Positions 26,201-38,352 of a stretch of 64,000 bases of DNA are shown here, piece after piece (position 1 is the first letter of the stretch; each line of letters begins with the position of its first letter). The position numbers and the translations under genes were made by a program. This DNA is from Rotaria sp. Silwood1. Lineage: Eukaryota > Rotifera > Eurotatoria > Philodinida > Philodinidae. The notes under the pieces were generated by a model. It was not told the origin of the DNA. It was given only the letters and a program-made list of their open reading frames with translations, and did not search any database. Location: the NCBI GenBank assembly GCA_905250075.1, contig CAJNOP010000125.1, forward strand, positions 124,001 through 188,000, given 5' to 3'.

Positions 26201-29200
26201 TCTTTTCAAGTTTAAGATCGACTTCGTTGCAAAATGTGCCACTAGAGTATAACAGTTACGATTTCTAGAAAAATGAATTGCTTGTACCAAGATTTCATTC
26301 AAGTATATCACTAATTTCGTTGCAATATATGCCACTGGATTACAACAATTATCGTCTCTGAAAAACTGATTTGTTATCATTAGGGTTCCATTGAAGTGTA
26401 TCACTCACTTCGAATTACAACAAAGCATTCGATCTTGTAAGAGAAGATGATTTGATTAATGAATTGATATAAGAACGGTTCGGTTCAAATGTGCCATTCA
26501 ACTCAAAATAAATGAAGTCATTCGATCATTTCGAAAGAATGTCCTCATCTATGAATTCTTAGGACTAAGCTTGCATTCGATGGTGTTGATTAATGCGAAG
26601 CAATATATGCCACTTGATTGAATAGGCAAGTCTCTGTTGATAATTGAACGCTTGTGACAAGAGTTTTTTTCAAGTGTGTTGGTTACTTTCAAGCCAAGTA
26701 TGCTCTCGATTGCATCAGAAAGGATGTCTCGAGATATGAATTATTATAACAAGGACTCAAACCGACTATTATTCTCATCAAGTATCAGCTAGTGTCACGC
26801 GATTGCATCACCAAAAGTGTCACGAAAAATGGATTGATATAAGTAAAATTCTGTTCAGGTCTGTAGCTGAGTTGCAAGCAACATGCATCACTATATCACA
26901 TTAGAAACAATCTCCCAAAAAATGAATCGCTATAATTATGGTTTAATTCAAGAATATCGCTGACTTTATAATGAAGCTAGTCATTCGATGATATCAACAA
27001 AGATATCTAGAGAAATGGATTCTTTTAATTACTGTGCCATTCAACTGTACTACTGACTTTGAAGCCAGCTCTGTCATCAAAGTTCGAATGTTAATATTGG
27101 TTGAAAACTGAATTGCTAAAACAACGATTCCATTCAAGTACATTGCACTTTGAAGCTAAGTATGTCCCTCTACTAGAACGACAAACGTGTTTTGATAAAT
27201 GAATTGTTATGACAAATGTTCCATTCCAGTGTTTTGATCTCATCGTAGCGACCTGTTCAATTCGATGATATTAGGAAGTGCCTCGCAAAAAAGAACTGCT
27301 ACTACCAGGATTCCATTCAAGTAGATGATCGACCTCATAGCAAAATGTGTCACTAGATTTCAACGCTGTTGGGCTCTGGAAAAATAAACTGTTATAAGTA
27401 TCATTCTCTTCAATTATATCATTCGGATAGAAGTGGAGCAAGACATTTGCTTATAGTACAAAAAATCCCATGATAAATGAATTCTTTTAAGGAGGGTTCC
27501 ATTCATGGGTGTCGTTTACTTCGGGGAGCAGTGTCTCTCTGAATTGCAAAAGGTGATACTTGTTGACAATTGAATTTTTATTACAAAGATTAAATTCAGA
27601 TGTATGATTTACTTTTAAGCAAAGTGTAGCACTAGATTATAACAGTAAAAATCTTCTGACAAACAAATTTTCATAACAAGGATTTCTGTCGAGTATTTCG
27701 TTCACATTGCATCGTCATTTATCACTGGATTATATCAGAAATGTTTCTCGAAAAATGAATGCGTATAACCAGGGTTCTGTTCAAGTGTATCAGTCATTTT
27801 CCTATGAATGCAGTAAGCTGTTCATATCTGCTATGGTTTCGTGAAAAATGAACTTATGGAAGTAAGATTCTTTTCAAAAGTATTACTTACTAGTTTTTAA
27901 AGTGTCTCATTAGATTACATTCACAGCATTCGCTACAAAAGTGAATCACTATAATCAGATTACTATGCACATGTATCATTCGCTTCTATGTGAATCATGT
28001 CATTCCATCACATCGATAAAGAACTCTTCATAAATGAATACTTCTAATTACATTTTCGTTCAAATGTAGCACTCACTCACATACGATTGGTACAACTTTA
28101 TTTGATTGTCTCTGATCACTTAATGATTGAAATATTATAACAAGGATTTCATTCAAACGTATGGGTGACTATCAATGGCAGTTTGTCACTAAACTGAATT
28201 ACCAAAGATCTCGCGATAAATGAATTATTGTAACAAAGCTGTTTATCGTTTATTTCGATCACGTGGCACTTTCATGTGTTACGAGATCATAGAGTGAATG
28301 TCTTTCGAATAAATGAATTGCTCTAAGAAGGGTTGCATTCAGATGTGTTCCAGAGTTCGTGGTGAAACATTTCAATAGATTACAAGAGGTAAGATCTTTG
28401 TAGAAATGAATTTTATAAAGAAGGATTGTATTCAATTACTTTTCTCATATGATATCTCTGTATCACTTTCTTACATCAGGGAAAGCTTGCTGGAAAGGGA
28501 ATTCTTCTAATAACGATTCCATTCAAGTATATCTCTGAATACCTGGCGAAACATATCACTAGATTACAAGAGAAAAGATTTCTGTAAAAATGAATTCCAT
28601 AAATAAGAGTTGTATTCGACTATGTTCTTTACATGATACGTCTGCATCACTCTATTAAATTAGGAAAAGCCTCCTGAAACATGAATTTCTACAAGTACAG
28701 TTTCATTCACGTATAATCTTGACTACCTGGTGAAACATTTCCTTAGATTACAAGAGGAAAGATCTCTGTAAAAGTGAATTCTGTGAACTAGGTTTGTATT
28801 CGACTATGTTCTTTACATGATACCACTGTCATCACTCTATTACATTAGGAGAAGTCTGTCTAAAAGTGAATTCCCACAATTATAGTTCTATTCAGATTTA
28901 TTGCTAACTTCTTAGTAAAGCAATGTATTCCATCATATCAGCAAAGATCTCGCGATGAATGGATTCTTATAAAGAGAATTCCATTCTACTGTATTGCTCA
29001 TTTCGAAACAGATTATCCCACTTCATTCCATAAGAAACGTTCTATTGACAATTGAATTGTTACAACAAGGGTATCATTCAAGTTTTTGGCTTCCTTCCAA
29101 GCGAAATATGCTTCTTCACTATATGAGCTGAGATCCCTCTGTTAATGAATGGTTCCACAAGGGCTCCATCCAAATGTTTCACTCGTATAGGACGGCATGT

Positions 29201-32200
29201 GTCACAGCGTTACAACAGCAAAGGCCTCTCTATGCATGAATCGTGATAAGTATGACTCGATTTAAGTGTATAACTGACTTCGTAGCGAAATGTGTCACTA
29301 GATCAGATGAACAAAGATCTCACGAGAAATGAAATACTATAATCAGGGTTCCATTCAAGTGTATCACTGACATCGTAGCAAAATGAGTACCTGAATAACA
29401 CAACGCAAGGTCCGTCGAATAATAGATTCTTAGAATAAGAGTTTCATTCAACTGTATAACTCAATGTGTATCGAAATTTGCTACTCAAACAAATCAGTAG
29501 AGGTCTCTCAATAAATGAATGGTTGTAAGTAAGGTTTTATTCGAGTGTATCATAGACTTGAAAGCGATACATGTCACTAAAATGTATCAGAGAACGTCTC
29601 TCGGAAAATGAATAGTTGTAACCAGATTTCCGTTCAATTGTATCACTGACACTGTCACGAAATTTATCGCTAGATTATATCGAAAAGGCTCCTCAAAAAT
29701 TGAACTATTACAATCAGTGTTCCATTCCACTGTATCAGTCACTTGTACAGGAAGGATGTCATTCAATCATATCAAAACAGTGTCGTGATAAAAGAATTTT
29801 TATAAATAGAGTTCTATTCAATTGTATCACTCAAATTAGAACGAATTCCCTATTCGGTTCCATAAAGTAAGATTGGTTGGTAATTGAATTCTTATAACAA
29901 GTGTTCGATTCAACAGTATCGCGGACTTTCAAGCGAGGTATGACAATAGTTTGCATAAAAAAAGACTTCTCAATAAATATATTGTTCTCACAAGAGTCCG
30001 ATTCGAGTATTTCGCTGATATCATAGCAATAAGTGTCAATCGATTCATTCAAGAAAGAGTCTGTTGAAAAATGAATCGTTGTTAGAAGAGTTTCATTCGA
30101 GCGTAGAACTGAGTTTATTCGAAAATGTAGCACTATATTTCACTACAAACAGTCTCTAGAAAAATGAATTGTTTTAATTAAGATTGTATTCAATTGAATC
30201 ATTGACTTGTTAATATAATATGTCATTAGATTAAAGTATCGAGGTTCATTGAAGAAAATGAACTTCTATAAAGACGTTTGCATTCAAGTGCAAACCTAAG
30301 TGCGTAGCCAAATGTATCACTAGATTACATTAGTAATGTTCTCTTGAAAAATGAATTGCTTTAACCATCATTGTATTCAAATGTATTATTGACTTTGTAG
30401 CCTAATATTTGACCATGTTACATTTGGTAGAGTCTCTTGGAAAATGAATTATATTAAAAAGAGTTCCATCAAAGTATTTCGCTAGCATCAAAGTGGCGTG
30501 CAGGATTATTAAATCAGAAAAAGTCTGTTAGAAAATGAATTGGTATAACCACTGTTCCATTCGAGTGGATCGCTGACTTCCAAGCATTATATGTTACTAG
30601 ATCACGTAAGCAAAGTTCTCTAGAAAAGTGAATTTCTATAAGTATGATTGCATTCAAATGTATGCCTAACTGCGTAGTGAAATGTGTCACTGAGTTGCAT
30701 CAGCGAAGTTCTTTTGAAAAATAAATTGCTTTAACGATGATTTCGTTCAATTATATTACTGAATTTTTACTGTAATATGTGACCATAATACATTTTCAAA
30801 GGTCTCTTCAACAGTGAATTCCTATAAGGACCATTGCATTCACGTACATTACTGACTGCACAACTAAATCTATCACCAGATTACGTAACCAAATTTTTCT
30901 TAAAAGTTGAATTGCTATAATTAAGTTTCCATTCAAACGTGTCCGAGATTGCGTAGTCAAAGGTATTGCTAGATTTCATCAGCCAATATCCTTTAAAAAA
31001 TGAATTATGATAATAAGTACTCTATTCTAGTATTACGCTCGCATCTGCACAAGATATGACACTCAATCAAAGCAGGAAAGATGTTGGAAAAAACAAATAA
31101 TGATAACCAGGATTGTTTTCAAGTATATGACTAACTGCGTAGCGAAGAGTATATCACTCGAATACAAGATGTAAGATTTTTGGGAAAATGAATTGGTATA
31201 AGTAAGATTTCATTCAAGTTTTTCATCCATTTCCACATGAAGGAAGTGATCTGATTATATCAGGAAATATCTCTGGATAAACGAATTCCAATAATAAGCA
31301 TTTCATTCCAGTGTATCGTCATGTTTGAAGCGAAGTGTCCTAGTTGATTTCATATGATGAGATCAGTTGACAATTGAATTGGCATAACAAGGATTCAATT
31401 CAAGTATGTGGCTTAGGTCTGAGAGAGGTATGCAACTCGTTCATATCAGCGAAGATTTATTCATAAATGAATTATTATGATAAGGGTTTAATTCTAGAAT
31501 TTCACTCACGTCGTAGGAACGTGTTGTAATCGTTCAAATCTGGAAAAGTCTCTCAGAAAATGAATAGCCATAACCAGGGTTCTATGTAAGTGTTTAGCTC
31601 TCTTCGAAGTGAAATGAATCATTGGATCGTATGCGGAAAAATCGCATCAAACAGGAATTCCAATGACCAGGAGTTCATGCATCTTGATCGTTCGCTTTCA
31701 AGCAACGCATAAGGCTTTATTTGATAAAAATAGCTCATTTGATAATTGAATTGAGATAACAAGGGTTCTATGCAAGTATTTCGCTCATATCGCAACGATG
31801 TGTTCCACATGATTGTATTAAAAAAATCTCTTTATAAATGAATTTTTATAAGCAGTCTTCCATTCAAGTGTATCACTGACTTCGTAGTGGAACACGTGAC
31901 AAATTTACAGTGGTGAAGTTTCTGGAAAAATGAATTGCGGTAACCAGAGCTCAATTCAATTGTTTCGCTGACTTCATAGTGGAACACATCACAAGTTTAC
32001 ATTGGCGAAGCTTTGACAAAAATGAATTGCTGCAACCATAGTTCGATTCAAGTGTTTCACTGACTTCTTAGTAAAATGCGGCACTACATTCCAATATGAG
32101 AGATCTCTTGAAAAATAAATTGATATAATAAGGGTTTCATGTAATTTTTGCATTCATTTCCAAATGAAAGAAGTAATTCGATGATATTAGAAAATATCTC

Positions 32201-35200
32201 TGGCTAGATGAATGAATATAATTAGAATTCCATTCAATTGAATCGCTTACTGGGAAGGGAAGCTTTGCATATGAGCTCATCAGGAAAGACCTGTCGATAA
32301 ACAAATGTTTATAAGAAGCTTTCCATTCAAATGTATCACTGACTTCATAGCAGAACGCATGACAATTCTACTATGAGAAACTTTTTGAGAAAATGAATTG
32401 ATATAACCATAGTTTGATTCAAGTGTTTCACTGACTTCATAGCGGAACGCATCACAAGTTTACTTTAGAAATATTTGTGGAAAATTGAATTGAAATAAGC
32501 AGAGTTCGGTTCAAATATTTCATCAACTTCGTAGCGGAATGCGTCACAAATTTACATTAGTAAAGTATCTAAACAAATGAATTACTATAACCAGAGTTTG
32601 ATTCAAATGTTTCGCTGATTTCGTGGTGAAACACGTCACCAGTTGATATTGATGAAGTTTCTGAAAAATTGAACTGCTACAACCAGAGTTTGATTCAAGT
32701 GTTCTCGTAACGTCGCAGCAGAACGCGTAGCAAGTTTATATTGGCAAAGTTTTTGAAAAAGTGAATTGCTATAACCAAATTTCGGTTCAAGTGTTTCACT
32801 GACTTCCTAGCGAAGTATGGCATCATAATACAATAGAAGAGGTCTCTTAAAAAATGAACTAGTATAAGTAGAGCTCCATTTAAGTTTTTCTCTCACTTCC
32901 GAGTGAAGATAGCTGTTTGATGATATTAGGAAACATCTCTGTCTAGATGAATTTGTATAATTATGGTTTCATTCAACTGGATCGCTTACTGGGAAACGAA
33001 GTTTGGCACTTGAGCTTATTAGGAAAGATCTGTTGATAAACGAATTTTCATAAACAGCCTACCATTCAAATATGTCATCGACTTTGTGGCGAAACGCTTG
33101 ATATGTTTACTCTTGCGATGTTTCTGGGACAATGAATCGCTATAACCATAGTTCGATTCAAGTATTTCACTGACTTCATAGCGGAATGCGTCACAAGTTT
33201 ACCCTGAGAAACTTTATGGAAAAATGAATTGGTTTAAGTAGGGTTGGATTCAAATGTTTCATCAGCATCGTAGAGCAGTGCACCACACGTTGTCGTTGAC
33301 GAAGTTTCTGGATAAATGAACTGCTATAACCAGAGCTGAATTCAAAGGTTTCGCTGACTTTGCAGTAGAATACCTCACAAGTTTACATTGGCGAAGTTTC
33401 TGGACAAATGAATTGCTATCATCAGAGTTCGATTCAAGTGTTTCACTGACTTCGTAGCGCAACATGTCATAAGTTTACATTAGCAAAACTTCTGGAAAAT
33501 GAATTGGTATAACCAAAGTTCGATTCAGGTTTTTCAGTAGTCTCTTAGCGAAGTATTATAGTACATCGTAACAGGAGAGGTATATTGAAAAATGAATTAG
33601 TATAATAAGGATTCCATGTAATTTTTGCTCTCACTTTTGAGTGAAGGGTGCTGTTCGTTGATATCAGGAAATATCTCTGGATAGATGAATTTTTATAATC
33701 AGGGTTTCATTCAACTTGATCATTCAGTCGAAAACGAAGTTTGAGACTTGATCTCAGTAGGAGAGATTTGGTGACGATTGAATTATTAGAACAAACATTC
33801 CATTGGAGTATCTTGCTCACTTTGTAGCAGGTGTGCTACTGGATTATGTCAGCTAAGATCTCTCGAAAAATAAATTGTTATAACAATGACTTCATTCAAC
33901 TACACCACTCATTCTATAGCTGAAAATATTACTCGATTACATCAACAAAAGCCTCTCGATAACTGAATACTTATAATTATAGTTTGATGCAAGTATTTCG
34001 CACACTCAGAATTGAAGGCAATTTTTTCATGGCATCAGGAAAGACCTCTTGAAAATGGAATTTCCAGTATTAATGTTCTATTTAGGTGTATTGCTCACTT
34101 CGAAGTGAAATATGTCACTCAATGACAACATTAATGATCTCTCGATAAATGAATTGTTATAAATAATGTTTTATACGCGTGTATCGATCACTTCATAGTG
34201 AAGTTTTCCACGTGATGACACGACTTAAGATCTTCCTATAAATGAATATTAATAATAAGAGCGTTATTCATTTATATTGTTTATGTCGTGATTAAGTATA
34301 TCACTCGATTCTGTGAGAAATGGTTGTTGGATGTGTGAACTTCCATTATTAGCCTCTCATTCAAGAATAACGTTGAATAGAAAACAATATTCATGTGAAG
34401 CTTCGTTTGTGAGGAATCCTAAAAATTGTTTAAGCTCAACAAAGATTCGATTCAGCGATGTTGCAGTTTAATTATAATATTAAATGTTACACGCACTGGT
34501 GGAAGATCCGTAGTAAATGTATCAGTTGTAAAACAATAGTGTTCAAATATACTGCTTATTTCGAAACATAGTGTGTAATTCGATGACATCAGTAAAAATC
34601 ACTGGACACATATATTATTATAACCAGGATTGGGTTCAAGTATATTACTTGCTTTAAAGTAAAGTAAGTCACATAATCACATTAAAAAAGATCTTTCGAC
34701 ACAATGAATCATTCTTATTATGCTCTCATTCTGACACATCACTCATTTCTAGATGAAGTATGCTACCATACTTATAGAGAGCAAGACGCGTGTAAAATGA
34801 TTACTGCTAACAAACATCTCGTACAAATATGATTTTAACTTCTGAAGAAGTTAACGCAAAGTGAGATCATCAAAGTTGCGACAGTAAATGAATGATTCTA
34901 ATTACAACTGTATTCAAGTATATTGCTCACTTCAAAACAAAATCTGCCACTTGATCAGGCCAGAAAAGATTTCTTGACAGGTGAATCTCTACGAGTAGGT
35001 TCCATTCAAACGTATCGCTAACATCGTAGTAAAATTGTTACTCAGTCACATCAGCCAAGATTTCTTGACAAGTGAATCGTTATGAGTAGGGTTCCATCCA
35101 AGTGCATCGTTAACTTCGTAGTGAAGTTCGTCACTCGATTACATCAGCAAAGATTTTCTGGCAAGTGAATTATTATGAGTACGGTTCTCTTCAAGTGTAT

Positions 35201-36420
35201 CGTTCAGTTGAAAGCAAAGTATAGCACTTCGTCAAATCGAGAAAGACCTCTTGATATATGAATCCTTATAACTAGGATCCCATTCAAATATATTGCTCAT
35301 TTCGAAACAAAGTATGTCACTCGCTCATATCAGCAAAGATCTCTTGAAACATGTATTCTTACAACCAGGCTTCCATTCAAGTGTATCACTCAGTTCGACG
35401 GAAGGTATGCCGTTCGATCATATTAGCAAAAACCTCTTGACACATGAATTCTTATAACTAGAGTTCGATTCAAATGCATCGCTCAGTTCGAAGCATAGAA
35501 TGGTACTCAATCCTATCATCGAAGATTTCTTGGCAAATAAATCGTTATGACTAGAGTTTCATTCAAGTATATTGCTAACTTCGTAGCAAAATTTGCTTCC
35601 CGATCACATCAACAAAGATTTCTCGACAAATGAATCGCTATGAGTAGAGTTCCATTCAAGTGTATCGCCCCTTGCGAAACAAAGTATGGCACTCGATGAC
35701 ATCATCAAAGATCTCTTGACAAATGCATTCTTATAAGAAACTTTCCATTCAATTGTATCACTCATTTCAAAGTGGAGAATGTCACTGGATCACATTAACG
35801 AAGACCTCTTGACAAATGATTTCTTATAATAAGGGTTCTATTCAAGTCTATCACGCACTTCGAAACAAAGTATGGTGTTTGATCATATCGGAAAAAATAT
35901 TTTGACAGGTGAATGGCCACGACTAAAGTTCGTTCAAGAGCATCACTAATTTAGAAACAATGTATGCCCTTCAAATAAATTGGGAAATGCCTCTTGCCCA
36001 ATGAATTGAGCTAAACCATAAGTTTCTGTTCAGTAAACTTGCTTTAGTTAAATAATTCATGCCATTGGGAAATTATAGCACTGAATAAGATAATAACTAA
36101 ATAGTCACCACAAGAGTTTCATTCATGTATTGGGTGCATCATAGTTATGAGATATGTCTAGAAATGTACTGAACAACAATGAGGAATAATAATAAACACA
36201 AGTACTAATCCGTTCAGATACTTGCTAGTGCACGATGAATTTTGAATCACAGAACTTTTGATGAATGATATAAAGATACTTGAGTATTTCTAAGTAAACA
36301 TCGATTCAATTACATGAGTAACTATGAAAAACTAACACAGCTGTCGTTTTAAATAATGATGGCATAATGCATGAGTAATCAGAACAAAGATTCTATTCGC
36401 ATATTCGAAATAATTTGACG
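17250..36420. repeat. 93-bp monomer satellite array, about 19 kb
   Basis: Head-to-tail array of diverged copies of one monomer, clearest at 18900-36030 and eroded at both ends. Consensus landmarks in order are ATAAATGAATT, TTATAACAAGGGTTCCATTC, AAGTGTATCGCTCACTTCG, AGCGAAATGTGTCACT, GATTACATCAGCAAAGATCT and CTCG. The period was counted directly: equivalent positions are at 19021, 19114, 19207 and 19300, and at 35068, 35161 and 35254, all 93 apart. About 180-200 copies are present. Monomers often differ at roughly a quarter of positions, so the array is old. It shows sub-structure: a variant with TTGACAATTGAAT recurs at five-monomer spacing, a two-monomer unit occurs near 28.4-28.9 kb, and a more uniform block spans 31.85-33.55 kb. 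A degraded patch lies at 34.3-34.85 kb. Open frames here are products of the repeat, not genes. Confidence 0.95.
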
Positions 36421-36986
36421 TAATAGTTCCATATAAACCGATAGACAAAAGTAAACATTGTGCATGACAGTATTTTATTTGGCGGTGCGATAGTTGTAGT
36501 CGTAGTAGTGGCTAAAGGAATAGATTGAGTTATCGTTAAGTTTAAAACTTCATGTTCCGTATAGTATCATTGTAACACGTTGGTAAGTGGGCTACAGTTT
36601 CTTTTTCAATTGCTTTATAGAATACTCCTATCAGCTCCAGATACAATACAGACTAGGTTTAGAATTCGAAAATCAATACTTTGAAATTATTTATCTATTC
36701 CACTAAAATGAATGAAGACATATCCTGTTGTATGAAAATCAGAGCTAAATACTGACTTTATAGTCTGAAATCCGTTGTTCCTAACTTAGAGTTACTCTGA
36801 CTTAGACTTCCAAGTAGCTGTGACGTATTTAGAGAAGGCTTAACCTCCCTCCTATAAGAAGTTGGACCTGGTCCTCTACGAAAATTTCTATTTTTTATTT
36901 TAATACTCAGCAAACATATCATTTTCAGCAAGAGGTCTTGTGTGCTTTATTCCTATCTGATAGAATATCGAAGGATAGTCAATGAT
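36421..36986. other. Spacer after the satellite
   Basis: No gene recognised. Short GTAGTCGTAGTAGTGG triplets near 36495 foreshadow the GTN tract further right. Confidence 0.3.
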
Positions 36987-37144
36987 GTTGTGGGTGTGAC
37001 CATGACTGTAGAGTGTGGGTGGGTGAGTGTCGGTGTGTGAGGGTGCGTGTAAGGTGTGTACGGATGTGAGGAATGAGGTGTGTGGGTGTGGGTGTATTCT
37101 TCGAAAGCATCTTTATACACCCACACCCACGCCCCAATCCCATA
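36987..37144. repeat. Telomere-like foldback with perfect 16-bp stem
   Basis: About 110 bp of G-strand repeat ends in GTGGGTGTGGGTGTAT (from 37082). After a 17-base loop comes ATACACCCACACCCAC (to 37130), its exact reverse complement. The G arm is longer and more varied than the C arm. Confidence 0.75.
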
Positions 37145-37312
37145 CTTCCTCAAGTGAATACAATTGTAACAAAATCACACTCAGGAAATTCAGAAACATG
37201 AAATAGTGATACAGATCCAGTATACCAAACGATCTTCCTGAAAAAGATTCCCTGGCAAACTTGAAAAAACACTATCCATAGAACATTTCAGCTCCTGAAG
37301 AAACCGATTTCA

Positions 37313-37448
37313 ACAGTTCCAGTGAAAAATATTCACTGATTTCAATCGGATTTCTCTGCAACAAAATCAAAATTATCAATCGATTTTAATTTTGATTTTG
37401 TTGCAGAGAAATCCAATTGAAATCAGTGAATATTTTGCACTCGGAATG
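37313..37448. repeat. Long palindrome, about 60-bp arms
   Basis: The left arm (TATTCACTGATTTCAATCGG, then ATTTCTCTGCAACAAAATCA) is repeated inverted on the right with one C/T difference in the 50-bp core. The outer part (TTCCAGTG / CACTCGGAA) pairs less well. The loop is about 10 bp around ATCGAT. There is no coding content; it may be a small foldback element or a replication-generated palindrome. Confidence 0.85.
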
Positions 37449-37540
37449 TGATATAAGACACCGGCAGTTATCTCGACAGAAAAAGAACGACCGGTCGCAA
37501 GCTCAGTTATTAAAACCTTGAACACATGGACATACTTGCG

Positions 37541-38036
37541 GTTGTTGTTGTTGCTGATGTTGCTGTTGTTTTGGTTGTTGTAGTTGTTGTCGTTGTTGTT
37601 GTTGTTGTCGTTGTTGGTGTTGTCGTTGTCGTTGTTGTCGTTGTTGTGGTTGTTGTAGTTTCCGTTGTTGTTGTTGTCGTTGTTGTTGTGGTTGTTGTAG
37701 TTGTTGTCGTTGTTGTTGTCGTAGTTGTTGTCGTTGTCGTTGTTGTAGTTGTTGTCGTTGTTGTAGTTGTAGTTGTTGTCGTTGTCGTTGTTGTAGTTGT
37801 TGTCGTTGTCGTTGTTGTAGTTGTTGTTGTTGTGGTTGTTGTGGTTGTTGTCGTTGTTGTGGTTGTTGTCGTTGTTGTCGTTGTTGTTGTTGTTGTTGTC
37901 GTTGTTGTAGTCGTTGTCGTTGTTGTAGACGTTGTCGTTGTTGTAGTTGTTGTCGTTGTTGTTGTTGTCGTTGTTGTCGTTGTTGTAGTTGTTGTTGTCG
38001 TTGCAGTTGTTGCTGTCGTGGTTGTTGCTGTTGTAG
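37541..38036. repeat. GTN trinucleotide repeat, about 0.5 kb
   Basis: A nearly unbroken run of GTT, GTC, GTA and GTG triplets. GT is almost invariant while the third base varies, so the plus frame reads poly-Val and one minus frame poly-Thr (about 150 codons) with only a few exceptions. Longer sub-units such as GTCGTTGTCGTTGTTGTAGT recur, which points to slippage and local duplication. No exon with splice sites was seen on either side. I treat it as a microsatellite, though a Thr-rich mucin-like exon on the minus strand cannot be excluded. Confidence 0.85.
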
Positions 38037-38352
38037 TACTCATTGAACCTTAAGTATAGAACAAGAATATTCTTAATTCTAAATCAAGATATTTCTCATT
38101 TGATGGAAAGATGATGTCAAAAAGATTTGAGCGATTAGACAGATATGTCAGTGACAATTCGAATATTGGTAGAAAAAATAAGTTTTCTTATTTATTGTCA
38201 TTTCTGAGCCAGTCGTCACATCATCCATATAGAGAAGAACTTTTGATGCATTTGTATCAGAAATGCTTTTAGTTTGCTAAAAAAATGAGATTATCTATTA
38301 AAACCTTTAATAAGAGACGGGACGACTTCTTTTCGTGTTCATGAGATAGAGT

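Noticed and set aside
17250-36420. Series of minus-strand open frames with a 31-residue periodic pattern (HLNGTLVI... IHLSRDLC)
   Set aside because: 93 is 31 x 3, so the repeat automatically gives a periodic reading. The consensus monomer has two in-frame TGA codons in that frame, and the open stretches are only where copies have mutated. No start, splice or domain evidence.
17250-36420. CRISPR array
   Set aside because: Units are contiguous 93-bp tandem copies without conserved repeat/unique spacer alternation, no cas genes, eukaryotic context.
37510-38053. Poly-Val (+) and poly-Thr (-) proteins of about 175 residues
   Set aside because: Readings of a trinucleotide repeat; no flanking exon or signal supports a gene. 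Kept only as a question in the findings.
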